DNA from: Dinochytrium kinnereticum
Taxonomy: Eukaryota; Chytridiomycota; Chytridiomycetes; Chytridiales; Chytridiaceae
Length of the DNA stretch: 62,670 nt
Assembly: GCA_027604005.1 (NCBI GenBank)
Contig: JADGJT010000109.1
Span: 1 to 62,670 of the forward strand
Direction of reading: 5' to 3'
Below, piece after piece: positions 48,107 through 59,782 of this stretch; position 1 is the stretch's first letter, and each line of letters starts with the position of its first letter. Position numbers and translations under genes: made by a program. The notes beneath the pieces are model-generated. The model was not told the DNA's origin. It did no database searches and was given only the letters and a program-made list of their open reading frames with translations.

Positions 48107-48141
48107 GGCTTAAAGTTCATGATAAGCTCGAACCTTAAGCC
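48107..48141. repeat. Hairpin direct repeat, copy 1
   Basis: A 35-bp element beginning GGCTTAAAGTTC and ending GAACCTTAAGCC, so its ends pair as a 12-bp stem with one G-T wobble and an 11-nt loop. An A-run follows directly. An identical copy lies at 48342-48376. Confidence 0.85.
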
Positions 48142-48341
48142 AAAAAAAACAAAAGAATAGTCAATGTGCATTATCAAGTTCCAGTGCTGAATCACAGGCC
48201 TGTTATTTGCGGTCATTCGGCACTTAACGCTTGCGACGGCGACTGCTGAATGTATCACATAAAGTTAATTCTAGCTTCTGCTGGAACTCTACTGATTGCC
48301 GTTCATTAAATGACAGGGTCTAGGACCTGTTTATGACTTTA

Positions 48342-48376
48342 GGCTTAAAGTTCATGATAAGCTCGAACCTTAAGCC
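48342..48376. repeat. Hairpin direct repeat, copy 2
   Basis: Identical to the 35-bp element at 48107-48141, same orientation, offset 235 bp, and again followed by an A-run (10 A). The 200 bp between the copies show no coding content. Confidence 0.85.
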
Positions 48377-48759
48377 AAAAAAAAAAGGGAATCTTCACGT
48401 TTATTGACGTTATTCTCAACTTCTCAACTTCCCACTGCAGTTGAAATCTTTTTAAACGATGGTTTGAAACACGAAGTATCCGTCTACCCGCACTCATTCA
48501 ATCACTATAAATACAGTCGCCAGGAAACTATTACGTTGTCTACTGCATCTCTTTATACAGCTTCAAATTATTGGCCAAGAATTGCGGACTTTTATGTTCA
48601 CCTATGCAGAAAATTCTGTGAATGTAAGGCAGATCGGACGCATTGCAGCACTTGTAATCGATGAATCCTAAAAATGGTGTGAATGAGTTCACCCCCCCTC
48701 TTTGAATGAAGTCGTCCGGCGAATTTCGCTCGTGCTACAGTCCAGTTTTTTTCCTCGAA

Positions 48760-49485
48760 ATGAAGTCAATTCTGTTCGTGCTGGTTATCGCCCTCCTGGC
48801 CACTCTTGGCCAATGCGGTCTTATTGTTAACAAGGTCGTCAAGGAGAAGTTCATCATCACCGGGAAGAATGCCACCATTTCGATCGTCATTTACAACCAG
48901 GGACCTGGTTCGGCGTCACCAGCTTATTGTTTCACTAATTACTTTCAGATGTCGCAAAGAACGTGATCGTTGAGGACAAGACCTTCCGCAATAAGTCCTC
49001 CTTTGCTGCCGTTAGCGGAAAGCACAGTGCGAAGTTTGCCAGCGTTGAACCGTGCGTGCTCTGATATGGTCTTATTTGACTAATCTGTGTTGTTAGGAAT
49101 GCCAATGTTTCCTTCTCGTTCGTTGTTAGGCCTGTCGTTGCTGGCGCTCTTCCTGACCATCCTGCCATTTTCAAGTACCAGGTTGACAAGGATTACAGGG
49201 TATACTCTCTTTTTTTACTATTCCAGTTTGTTAACGACACGAGTAGAGTGGTTACTCCGCGAGCCTTGCATCCATTACTGTGTTAACGGAGCAGGAGGCC
49301 GCGAGACTGCAAAACCACGGTGTTCAGGTATGTAAAGAGTTTGATTTAATGGCGAAGTTGACACGTACATTCAGTGGGGCGTCTTCTTTGTCGCTAGTGC
49401 TTTGGCTTGCGCCGTTCCCTTCATGATGTACATGTCTTCTGAGCAGTCTTTGACTCACAGCTTGAAGAAGGAAAAGTCTTCGTAA
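48760..49485 (+). CDS. SSR2: Translocon-associated protein subunit beta (TRAP-beta)
   Basis: Five exons: 48760-48907, 48949-49051, 49097-49199, 49247-49327, 49375-49485; 181 residues, close to animal SSR2 (183). TRAP-beta is a single-pass ER membrane protein beside the Sec61 channel that helps start translocation of some precursors. A signal peptide (MKSILFVLVIALLATLGQC) is followed by a luminal beta-sandwich with IVIYNQGP, FAAVSGKHSAKFASVEPNAN and SFVVRPVVAGALPDH, then EQEAARLQNHGVQ, a transmembrane helix (WGVFFVASALACAVPFMMYM) and a short Lys-rich cytosolic tail. The first donor (GTTCGG) is weak but needed for the frame. An in-frame ATG at 48706 would add 18 residues ahead of the signal peptide and is not preferred. 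Confidence 0.9.
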
Positions 49486-49555
49486 GATCAGTATTATATT
49501 GGCCACATGTTTTAGAGATCTGTTTAATTTTGAAAGAGACAAATAAAGAGCTCCT

Positions 49556-52470
49556 TTATTTTGCGTCATGCGATTTGTTTTCAAAGATGAACGTGGCTGC
49601 CTTTGTGCGCTTCGAGCATTCCCTCAGAGTGGTATCCGCTAATCGAGAGAATTCAAGTTCACTCAAGTGGTTCCAGTTGCTTGTGTCGGTCCCTAGAGCC
49701 CCAGCAGCACCCTCTTTTGGTTTGAAAGTTTGCCTACCATTAATGCATCGTTTGCAGTTGAACGCGTCGTGGGTATCACATGCTGTCATTTCGTTCAATT
49801 GAAATAGTTTACGTAGAGAATCCAAGCTAAAGTGCCTTTCTGCGTCAACCTCTTCGTCAACGACGCAATTACTCAATGATTGTTTGTGTGCTTGTCCTGA
49901 GACGATTAGGAGTTGAAGACGTCTAAGAGACATACTTTGAAAGATTTTTTCCTCAATCGATCCGGTGGCGATGAACCTGTAAATGTAACAAATCTTCTTC
50001 TGACCATCTAGCCATAATCAGAAGCCTCTTAGCATATGCAATCAAACCTCTCCACACTCTTGCCAGAGCCTATCGATTATATTAAAAAAGAGAGGGGGTT
50101 CTTTTTATACCTGGGCATCATTTGCAGGATTCCAATCGGGGTCGAAAAGCACAAGCCTGTTGGCACCAATCTTCAATGGTTGGCATTTTCAAAAAAAATA
50201 ATAATATATAGAACGCACTAGATTGATTCCACATCCACCCGCCTTGCTACTCAATAGGAAAATAAATTCAGGGCTCGTCGGATCGTTAAAACGGTCAACA
50301 AGCTTTTGTCTCTTTGCTATTGAAAGGGAGCCATCGAGACGGAGAACGGCGTATCTTCTCTCACGACACATGGCATCAAACATATCAAGAGTTTGGGTAT
50401 AGTTACTGATAAGAACTATCTTTTCGCCCAACAGCCTAAATCACATGCATATTAGCAAAGATAAACACTATCATGCCTTACTTCACTTGATCCAGGATCT
50501 CTACGAGTAAATGGAGCTTTCCTGATACTTGAGGCCAGAAGGTAGTGTGCCCGAAATCTTAAATGTGAATCACTGTAAATTACGAAGAAAAACTTACTGT
50601 CCGGGAACGCGGTTTTTTTGAACTCCTTGAGACCATAGACTAAAGCAGGGTGATTACACAACTTCTTCAAAAGAGTGATGGCTTTTAAAGGCTGAGAATC
50701 TGCACCGTTTAGAAGCCTTTTGAGCTCCGGTGATTCTCGGAAGTGTTTATACAGCTCTATCTGTAATGGCGAGAGTTTACAGAACACAACGTAATCATAT
50801 TTGACCGGCACTTGAAAAACATCAACATCGAAAAAAAAAGAAACAGCATATCCTTACAGAATTTCGTAAGTAAATCAGCTGTTCTCCTGATTATGAATTT
50901 GTTCGCTATACCAAGCATTTCTTGCAGTTTCTCTTCGCTAACCGCCCTATCTTTAGGCAGGGCATCGGCATCCCGACCACGAAGAATAGGATTCTCGAAA
51001 TTTTTTCTGAACTCGGCTTCTGTGCCAAGAACGCCAGGAATAACAAAGGAAAGCAAGCTGTAATACTCTGAGGACTACCGTGAGATCTCCTTAAGGCATT
51101 GCTAATTTTATGTATACCTGTGAGGTCGTTCTAAAAACGTTTAATATTGTCGCAAGAACGATAAAATAAACCTGAATCGGAGTACCGGAAAGAATAACCC
51201 GACGTTTTGCGGACAATGCATTTAAGGATTGGTAAGTTTGCGAATCCGAATTTTTAAGCCGGTGACCTGCAAGAATATCAAAATGATTTTAGAAAATGCG
51301 AAAAAACCTTCGTCGCAAAGAAGTAATCCAATGTCGGTTTTGCTGATCGTTGCAGAATATAATCGCAAACTCTCATACGAGATAATCAAAACTTAAACTC
51401 TTAGCTTTTTCCAAAAAGAGAAAGAAAATACCAGGATTTGTAATGGCTCTGCCCTTCGCAGATACAAATTGTGCCAAGTCGGCAGTAGTTTCCTCCTTTG
51501 ACCCTTTATTGTCACAAGACAATGGTCGTATTCGGTCTGCACCAAGCCACTTCACCAACTCATTCGCCCAGTTTTTCACCAAACTTAAAGTGTCAGTTCA
51601 GTGGTTTTAGGTCAGCGGTACCTAGAGGGACAGACTATGATTGCCTAGCCGAAGAAGATATGTAAATGTTTTAGCATGCGTAGTTGCATAAGAGCAATAG
51701 TTGGGGGGGGGGGAAATTATGCAAAAAAGAAAAACAAACCTTTTCGATCGTGGGCTTTCCTGGCTCAGGACTTTGCCGCAATAAAGTCCAAAGAAGAGTT
51801 ATACCTGAATAACTGTCAGAGAGGCCGGTACCTTTTAAATACATTGCAAAGTTTTCCCAAGCCCCTATATTCAAATCATTACAGTTATCTTTAAGGCGTG
51901 ATTACCATTTCATCAGCCATAATACATCCGAAAGCATCCTCTGCTTTATTCCCTGTGACGCATTCATAAAGAAAACGAACTCCTTCCACTTGATGGGGGC
52001 GAAGAATTTTGCCCAGAATAGGATCAATTACCACATGCACTTTTTGCTTTAGCTGAGGCTGCCCCAATTTCGTCGATTTGCTGGCTTCAAACAAGTCTAT
52101 ATCACTCAATGTTTCGGGCACATAGAGGATAATGGCACCGAGCACGTTTGGATCATGCACGGGTCCCTTAACGAGCAAGGGTTGTCGCCTGACACCAAGC
52201 TGCGACCCGTTCTTGAATCCTCCAACCTTTTTGCTCTCCAACGATGCGCTGAATGTTGGGACCTATGAAATCGGTGATTGTCATTTGGCCATAGCATACC
52301 CGAAAGGGCTTTGCCGCCAAGGGTGATATCAATGATGGCTGAAGGGAAGACAATGGCCGTCGAAGTCCGATGCTGGGTGTTAGGACCTTTGCCTTCTTAA
52401 CCGGACTGCATATCTCGTTCTCATCATTCTCATCGTCCGTTTCGATTAGTTTGGGCTTTGGCCTTTTCAT
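49556..52470 (-). CDS. RAD54: RAD54 DNA repair translocase
   Basis: A minus-strand gene with about 14 exons and about 780 residues. RAD54 is a Snf2-family dsDNA translocase that drives Rad51-mediated strand exchange in homologous recombination. The start [10 protein letters not shown] at 52470 matches the family's short basic N-terminus. Then come [33 protein letters not shown] (helicase Q/I region) and a Walker A split by an intron (ADEM/GLGKT). These are followed by [27 protein letters not shown] (DEGH box) and LSGTPIQNDLTEYYSLL. The C-terminal lobe has [40 protein letters not shown] and VWRDGQKK, with [10 protein letters not shown] and the [14 protein letters not shown] tail that separates RAD54 from other Snf2 proteins. 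Introns as short as 38-40 nt interrupt motifs. All motifs are intact. Confidence 0.97.
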
Positions 52471-52517
52471 CCAGACCTCCCAGACTACAATCAATTTTTT
52501 TCCTGGTTTTTTTGGCA
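52471..52517. promoter_or_regulatory. 47-bp bidirectional promoter RAD54/SET2
   Basis: Only 47 bp separate the start codons of RAD54 (-) and SET2 (+). The interval is pyrimidine-rich on the plus strand with a T-run (TTTTTTTCC and TTTTTTT). The core promoters and 5' UTRs of the two genes must overlap each other or run into the coding regions. Confidence 0.6.
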
Positions 52518-55218
52518 ATGGAAACTGCACCCAGCATCTGGGCGGAGCTCAAGACTGTGTACACAGACATCGATCGCAATGAGTTCAAGGGGACAGCTAA
52601 CGGCCGTATAGAAATTGAAGTTCATCCTTGCTCCTGCAAATATGAACCAGGTTATTACAGCCTCTAAGGTGATGTATTAAAGCTTGGCAGATGTGGATGA
52701 ACCTGGCACCGCTTGTGGAGACGATTCGGATTGCATCAATAGAGCTCTATTCTTCGAGTGCTCACTAAGGGACTGTCCATGTGGAAAATACTGTTTGAAC
52801 AGGAGGTATGCTGAAATTGCTACTGGCCTGCGAGATTAACGCCATCGTAGATTTGCTAATCGTGAATATGCCCAAATTGAAGTTTTCCATACCGATAAGA
52901 AGGGTTATGGGCTACGCACAAAGAAGAGTCTGATACAGTGAGTTTTTTTTTCGTATTCTGAGCTTATTTTTTTTTCGCAGGAATCAATTTGTTATTGAGG
53001 TGAGAGATACTGTGATAAGTTTATAAACCGACTTCGCAAAGTATGTTGGCGAGGTCGTCACTAGGCCCATGTTCTTAAATAGAGTGAGAGAATATGGAGA
53101 AAGTGGAGCGACACATTTTTACTTCATGAGTTTGAAATCAGATGAGGTGATTTTCGGCTTATGATTAGGTCTCATTTGCTGAAGGTGATTGATGCTGGAC
53201 GACGAGGAAACATTGCCAGATTCATGAATCATAGCTGCAATCCAAACTGCGAAGTCCAAAAATGGGTCGTTGGCTCCGAGTTGCGTATGGGGATTTTCAC
53301 ACTTCGGGACATCAAAGAGAATGAAGAACTTACTTTCGATTACAAGTTCGAGAGATACGGGTGGGCACGTTGAGAAAGTTCAAATCGATTAATATTTTTC
53401 CCAGGGCCGAGCCACAACCTTGTTACTGTCGTGAAGCATGCTGTAAGGGTGTTATTGGTGGGGAAAAGCAATCTGATTTGAGAGGTTACGACGATGAAGG
53501 TAGTTTTTTATCAGTTGTAAGGGCCTTAACTTTCCCCAGATTTTGAGACAACGGAGTTTATAGATTCTTCCAGAAATGTAAAGGCGGTGAAGCGAAAGAG
53601 CACAGATAGCGACGATGAGGATTATCGGGATATATCTCCTTTGGTAAGAATTTAAATTGAAGGGAGTAATCAACTTTTGTGTTTAGAAGGAAGAGCGTGG
53701 TTTAGAAAATGAAGATGCAGTCCGTAAGCTTGTGAAGTCCATGGTGTATTCGACCTCAAAAGGATCTCGTGTAGCTAAACTGTTAAGACGCCTGCAGGTA
53801 AAAGTCAAAGTCGTTGTTTTTCTAACATTGTAGCTTACAACATTGCCTCAAATGCAAAGAAAATTCCTTCAGTACCACGGACTTGCCGTTCTTAAATCGT
53901 ACTTAATGCATTTCGCCAAAACAGACTCGAATATTTGTCATGAGGTAAGAGATTGCAACAATTAATTAAAATCCATAATACTTGGAAGACTCTTCGCATT
54001 CTACAAGCCCTACCGATTTCATCCCGGAACACCATTATCGACAATCAACTGGAGGAAGCTGTTACAAAACTGACTCAGCATCCTCAGTATTATGTTGTTA
54101 ATTCCGCAAAAGAGGTAAAGCCTCTCTTAAGTTTGACGCTGATTAGATCGCAGCTTCTGGACGTTTGGGCAGAGCTCCCCGTTGTCTACAGAATACCGAA
54201 ACGCATTAACTCAAACGTGAGAATACGTCTTAATCTAGTTTGTTGTGCTCGCCTTGCTTATACTTTTTAGGGTATAAACGATGCTGGCGAAAGAAAACGC
54301 AGTATCGATGAGGGGGCGACCAATGATAGAAAACGCTCCAAATCAGAAGTATCTGACGAGGGTACGAATGGGACACCAACCCCCGCTATCAAAAATGAAG
54401 CATTCCTTGCTGCATTAGACGCTAGCGGGAGAAGCAATGAATCCGCGGTTTTCCTTCCACGTGCTCAGCCAAAGCGTAATGAAGATCTTTCAAAGCAATG
54501 GGGGGGAGCTTCTCGAAGCCCGTCCGCTAACTCGATGATGTCAAATACGTTATTATCCCCTCGCATCGACGGTTTAGCGGAACTGCCTCTTCCTAAATCG
54601 TGGAAGACTGCAATGTCGGAGGGGAAGGTCTACTACTACAATGTGGTTACTAGGAAGACTCAATGGGAATTTCCGGTTGAGAGGCCAGTACCAGAAGATA
54701 TCAAGTCGTTATCGTCTATCGTTGAGGGTGTTTCGGAGGCTGAACTAGAGGCCATTATGAAACAGGCGGAAGACTCAGCAACTGCGTCGAATAATTCTTT
54801 GGCGAGCAAATCTGGGAATTCTACTTCGTCCGATGCAATTAAGGCGTTGAGACCTGGTGTATGTTCTGCAGTGGTCATTTATGTCTCTTGCTGAAATCTC
54901 ACCCTTAGGTTTCCGAAATTGTTATCAAAACGCTGAGCAAATGCAAGGGAGAGATAGATGGAGATCGATTTAAGAAGTTGGCTCGAAAGGTTTATTCTCA
55001 CTAAATTAAGGATTCTCACATAACAATTTCAATTATAGATAACACATCAAATTCTTGAGAAAGAAGCAAAACGTCCACCTCCCATACCCGCTGAAGTTTC
55101 TGATGAAATGAAGGCCAAAATCAAGAAGTTCACAAGAACAGCAATGGAAAAGGCGGGAATTAAAATTGCAGAGAAGAAGGACAAGAAGTCCCATCATTCA
55201 AAGAAGAAAAGGAAGTGA
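52518..55218 (+). CDS. SET2: SET2 histone H3 Lys36 methyltransferase
   Basis: A plus-strand gene of about 13 exons and about 700 residues with short introns (first one 40 nt). SET2 trimethylates H3K36 on transcribed genes while bound to phosphorylated RNA polymerase II. Domains in order: AWS ([28 protein letters not shown]), SET ([41 protein letters not shown]) with the cofactor-binding NHSCNPN intact, post-SET zinc cysteines ([13 protein letters not shown]), a helical region, a WW domain ([24 protein letters not shown]) and a C-terminal SRI-type helical domain ending in a basic KKKRK tail, which binds the polymerase tail. It starts at 52518, 47 bp from the RAD54 start, and ends 117 bp from the ARP4 stop. 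All catalytic motifs are intact. Confidence 0.97.
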
Positions 55219-55335
55219 TGCTTAGAGAATTGTCCATACCCTACATATACATCGCGAACGACATAATACTTTAATATCGGTTATTTTTTCTTTTTTTGGA
55301 AGAAGGTTAACCCTCCAAAGGGAATAAATATTTAT

Positions 55336-57010
55336 TTATGGTATCCGCTTCTCGACAGACACGCCCTTTTCCTCATACTCTTTCTTTGAGATCCACATCT
55401 GGTGGAATGTACCAAGGGAAGCAAGAATAGATCCTCCAATCCAGGGCCCGTATTTTCTTTCTGTTGAGGAGTTTGAGGCATGGACACGGAATTTAATCTG
55501 AATATTTTACAAATTAATGGCAGTACTGACGGCAAAGTGAAGCAAAAACTGTGTCTTAAACAAAAATGAGAGATGAGCTAAAACTCACCCCGAGAGTGTT
55601 CGTTGCAAGGGAGTTCATCATACGATCAGCGTATCCATTGAATTGGGTATTGCCTCCAGAGAGAACAACGTTTAGGCCAAGTTGATAGCGAATGTCCACG
55701 TCGCAAGACGAAATTGCCGACTGAATCAGTTGGGGTGCACCAATAAAAGGCTCAGACAGATGGGCCTTGAAAACAAAGTCAGCACTATCAAATTGAGGAA
55801 AACCTACAATAGAAGGGTTGAATAGAATCTCCGGTATCTTAAAACGCTCCGCCCCGAACACGTTATTATATCCGTCTGGAAACTCAAAAGACTTGGCTGG
55901 TCTTCCTGCGGCTAATCTAACGAAAATAATTTAAAAAAGAAAGTATTAACTTAACCTAGAAAAAATCATGAATTGGCGTACTCTTCAGAATAAGGGTAAT
56001 CAGAGACATGACACACGGTTTCCTTAAACTCGGTGAGTACTCGCTAAAAATTGTGTTAGGATATTCATTTGCATGGGACCAACTTGGATTGAAAATTGAT
56101 TGAAAGAGGAGGTAGTGTTAGGTCTGTTATGGAGAACTGCATTTGCAGGAGTGCCAGCATCGACCGCAAGCTTCCTCGCGATCATGTAGTGGGGCAAAAC
56201 TTTCACATTGGATGCCTCCAACATTTTTTGAGCGAAAATGGAGACCGCATTTCCCGCTAAAGCTTCCTTCCGGATACCTTTTTAAATTAATTTGAGCAGC
56301 GATGAATGATATGGGGGGACGAACCCTTTTTCAAAATGAAGCCATCGAATACAGGAACAGCGGTTGTCACATCAGACCCTGATTCCAAAACAACAGCTGT
56401 AGACTTTCCAGACGCGAAACTATGAAGCTAAGGAGCAAATAACGACAAGAAAGTAGGCAAGCACAAGGGGAAAAAAATAGGGAATGTAGAAAAGGATACG
56501 CTGTAAGCACCGGGCTTCTTCCTAAATAGAAAGCTGGTGCGTTGAATTTTTCGAAGGCCATCTCAATCAGTTTTTCACGGGTTTCCCGCGGGTTATACGC
56601 TGGCTCCACCATCAGCATAGGATGCTCTTCGTGGTTGCTCCGAAGTCGCTGTCGCACCGAGTAATCCCAAAGGCACTCCAATGCATCCCAGTCTCGGACT
56701 AGAAATATTACTCTGAAAATTCCAGACTTTGCATTCTTACCAACTCCATTCTCCAAGGGCGACAGAATCTCCATATTCTCCCTCCACGAAAATACTTGAG
56801 CCTCGCCAGCAAACTTTGTGCGGGCCGCAGCATCCTGCAAGGAGCCTACAGCTGAGGGAATGACTATACTCTCGTTAATCGAACTTCGTGGTGTTAAGAA
56901 CCACCTGCTCTGGGCGAGTCCTCCCCTGCATGGCCGACACGGGTGTTTGAGGAGCCGATGTCCAGCACCACAGCCCCAACCTCGTCCCCTCCAAAAGTGC
57001 CTACAACCAT
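55336..57010 (-). CDS. ARP4: Actin-related protein 4 (ARP4/ACTL6-like)
   Basis: A minus-strand gene of about seven exons and roughly 430 residues, from ATG 57008-57010 to TAA 55336-55338. ARP4 is a nuclear actin relative shared by the INO80, SWR1 and NuA4 (BAF in animals) complexes, where it pairs with actin on the HSA helix. Signature stretches are [20 protein letters not shown] at the N-terminus, [46 protein letters not shown] and [17 protein letters not shown]. The end has [29 protein letters not shown] and [20 protein letters not shown], followed by [14 protein letters not shown]. The GGDEVGA opening and the [11 protein letters not shown] block favour ARP4 over conventional actin and other ARPs. 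It is divergent from DNAI7 with 63 bp between start codons. Confidence 0.95.
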
Positions 57011-57073
57011 CTCTGTAATACAGGTTGGTTTTGCAGAATTTTTGAATTACTGCAAACATAACAGCGGACAACC
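57011..57073. promoter_or_regulatory. 63-bp bidirectional promoter ARP4/DNAI7
   Basis: Only 63 bp separate the start codons of ARP4 (-) and the DNAI7-like gene (+). It is T/A-rich and has no TATA box I can point to. A chromatin housekeeping gene and a flagellar gene share it. Confidence 0.55.
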
Positions 57074-59581
57074 ATGTCGTCGAAGAAGAAGGGCGGATCG
57101 GCAAAGAAGAGCAAGAAGATTGATGCAGAGAAGCTTCAGGCAGAGGAAGATGAACGGAAGAGGCGGCAGGACGAGGGTATGAAGATATTGTTTGGTTTAG
57201 ACACAGGCTCAACCCCATTGACGCACAAATTAAGAGGCTCGCTTGGCTGAAGTGCGTGCGAAGAAGGAGAGGGAGCAGCGGGAGCAGCGGGAGAAGGAGG
57301 CGCTGGAGCAGCTGTTTTTGCAGGTGTGTTTGTTGGCGTTGACTTGTCACGACTTTGTTCTGACAACTTCTGTCCGCAAGAACAAAGAACGGCTGGAGGA
57401 GGAGTCCCAGAAGGCAAAGCTCCTGATTGAGAGGCACAACGACGAAATAGCCAACGCTGGAAAAGAGGAAGTCTCTGAAATAGAGGTTGGGCGGTCAATA
57501 ATCATCTGTTATTTACAATTACCCAGTGGAAACGCTTTCTAGACTGCCATTCCTTGCCCGATCCCGCTGACGAGAGGGGTCTTAACACGTATCTGTCGCT
57601 ATGGAAAGAAGAATCTCTTGGGCCGGACGATGAAACTTCCCTTCAGAATCTTTTGAACGTTCTTCCGAACATTGAAAAGGTATTTGCCGTCATCAGCGAA
57701 AGCAGTATTCTAATGGTTTTCTAGCTATGCGATGAAATAACAAAGGTCATGGCTACAATGGCTGACAAGCAAAAGGAGACCGAGTATCAGCAGCTTAAAA
57801 CCCATCTTTTGGAGCTACGATTATTGATTCAGGTGAAATGGGACCTTGTGACGACTCGCGTCTTGCAGGTTAAAAATCAAGCTTTACCTTTCTCATGCAG
57901 CTAACCAATATCACTAGCATGTCGATCATTTCCAGGTTGAAGCAAATGAAAACTTTCAGCACTCATGCGGCATCGATCGGTACTCTTTCGGCGTTTGGGG
58001 CAATTTAACAAAGAATCCACGGTATATTGCGGTTTTATAGATGCGTCTCACATTTTAAGACACAAGGCGATTGATTTCGGGAATATCAACCTATCCATGA
58101 CACTCCCCAAACCAATAGCTTTAGCAACAGTATCAGTCCGAATGTTGTATGAGACCGGCTATACCGCAACTATTCCTTTTTTGGAGCAAGAAGGTCCAAT
58201 CCATAACTCTGTAGTAGGCGGGATTCTTTACTTCGACCTGTTTGAAATGCCTGACCCTCCCAAAAACTTTGACAAGTGGATTATACGGCAAAGTAAACAG
58301 GATGAATCGGAATCAAACCCTAACTAAAGCATATTATATTTTTTAAAGTTCTTTCACCTTCAGGAAAGCTGAAAAAGCTCACATACCCATTCAAAAAACC
58401 GGTAACGGAGGCAAATGACGAAGAGGATGAGGGGCTTGCCGATACTAATATCTGGCCAACTCTTGTCTCGTATGAGATCTTCCCGTCATCTTTTATTCAT
58501 AAAGAATCTGCCAAAATCATGTCTTGGGTTGAGAGCGAAAAAATGTGGACAGAGGAAAACATTGGGGATGTTGAAATTAATGTTGGCAAGTTCCATAGGT
58601 TTGATTAATAGCTTACGTAAATAGATATGGGCCACATCAAATTCCGCACCACTCAGTTTGGGCCAACTGCGTTAGTTCAAGTACGTGAAACCCTCAGTAA
58701 ATCCAGGATGTTCCCTAACAATGTAATAGAAAACATATGCAGAGTATCCATTTCAACATTGGGAAATCAAGTCTATAGGAGTGAATCGAGCCTCTTTAGT
58801 TATTCAAGGATCTGTTAACGAAGTAGAAATCGAGATCGGTGAGGGGACTTGTCGACTTATAAGGCCTATGACAAAGCACCTTGAGTCATTGCTAAAAGGA
58901 GAGTGGATATCTCCGTCGCTGCTACTTTCGGTAAAATCAGGTCTTTTTGATTATTGTTCACATGAGTGTAGAAACTCTCACAAGTTGGTTTGAATTTCTT
59001 GGGCCCCAGAAGTCTAAAGGGATCAGATATTGATCACGTTATCCTTAAGGTAGGTTTTGAACATAAGATAAGTAGTAACCATTAGAACCCTGCTGCAGAG
59101 GAAGAATGTGAATTAGGTATTGGTCTTTGCATATCTTCCAATACATTCCGAAGAAGCCCTAGCAACAGGAACGTATCCAGCTCCAAAATAGTTTTTCAGT
59201 TTCAAGATCCCGCTGAAAAGCCTGACGAATCGGTATGACGGGTTTTCACCAGTATCTAACACGAAATTAGAACTTGTGGAAGAACTTGATCTTCGATTGC
59301 AACTATAAAGTAGGAGACAAGGCGATTAAAATTGCATACATATCCAATGAGGCTGATGTGACTGATGAGACGAAATTTGACGTCAGCAATGCAGAAAAGA
59401 ATAATGTGGGCATATTTCTGTTTTACTTCTTAAGCTTATGCCATTACAGATGCATTCCAGTGTGTTTCACTTGCTTCAGTCTCAGCCAAAGGCAGAGGTG
59501 GAATCGACTGAATCGTCGGCAATGTTCTCAAGAACAGTCACCGATGTTTTGCGAATCACGCGTTTATTGTGCTTTTCATGA
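57074..59581 (+). CDS. DNAI7: Axonemal dynein protein DNAI7/CASC1-like (IC97)
   Basis: A plus-strand gene of about 13 exons and about 640 residues. DNAI7 (CASC1, IC97 in Chlamydomonas) associates with inner-arm dynein I1 in motile axonemes. The N-terminus is Lys-rich then a charged coiled coil (EEDERKRRQDEEARLAEVRA onward). The CASC1 N-terminal region follows with FLDCHSLPDPADERGLNTYL and FGVWGNLTKNPR. The beta-rich part continues with LPKPIALATVSVRMLYE, then YPFKKP and MWTEENIGDVEINV. One junction in the conserved part needs a 38-nt intron (58012-58049) to keep the frame, giving NPRHKAIDFG. The end is taken as TGA 59579-59581. The presence of this gene is the best sign that the organism builds a motile flagellum. 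Confidence 0.88.
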
Positions 59582-59782
59582 ATATTTAAGTTTAAGCGTA
59601 ATATTATAAGGCATCTAACCAAAAGACAATAACTACATACAAATTATCTCCAATCCTTATTAATCTACTGTATATACCAACTGGTTGATAACATTGGCGC
59701 AAACTTTTGAGAAATTGTTTCAAATGGCACATCAACACTGGTCCGAAATTTTTTCTGTTTTGACAAAACACATTTTTCAGAC

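Larger units (their letters stand above)
48074..48759. promoter_or_regulatory. Divergent region INTS9/TRAP-beta with repeated hairpin
   Basis: 686 bp between the divergent starts of INTS9 (-) and the TRAP-beta gene (+). It carries two copies of a 35-bp hairpin element (listed separately). An 86-codon frame at 48404-48664 has no recognisable content and is not called. Confidence 0.5.

Noticed and set aside
48404..48664. 86-codon open frame between INTS9 and TRAP-beta
   Set aside because: Short, without motifs, and lying beside the repeated hairpin; expected by chance in about 690 bp of intergenic DNA.
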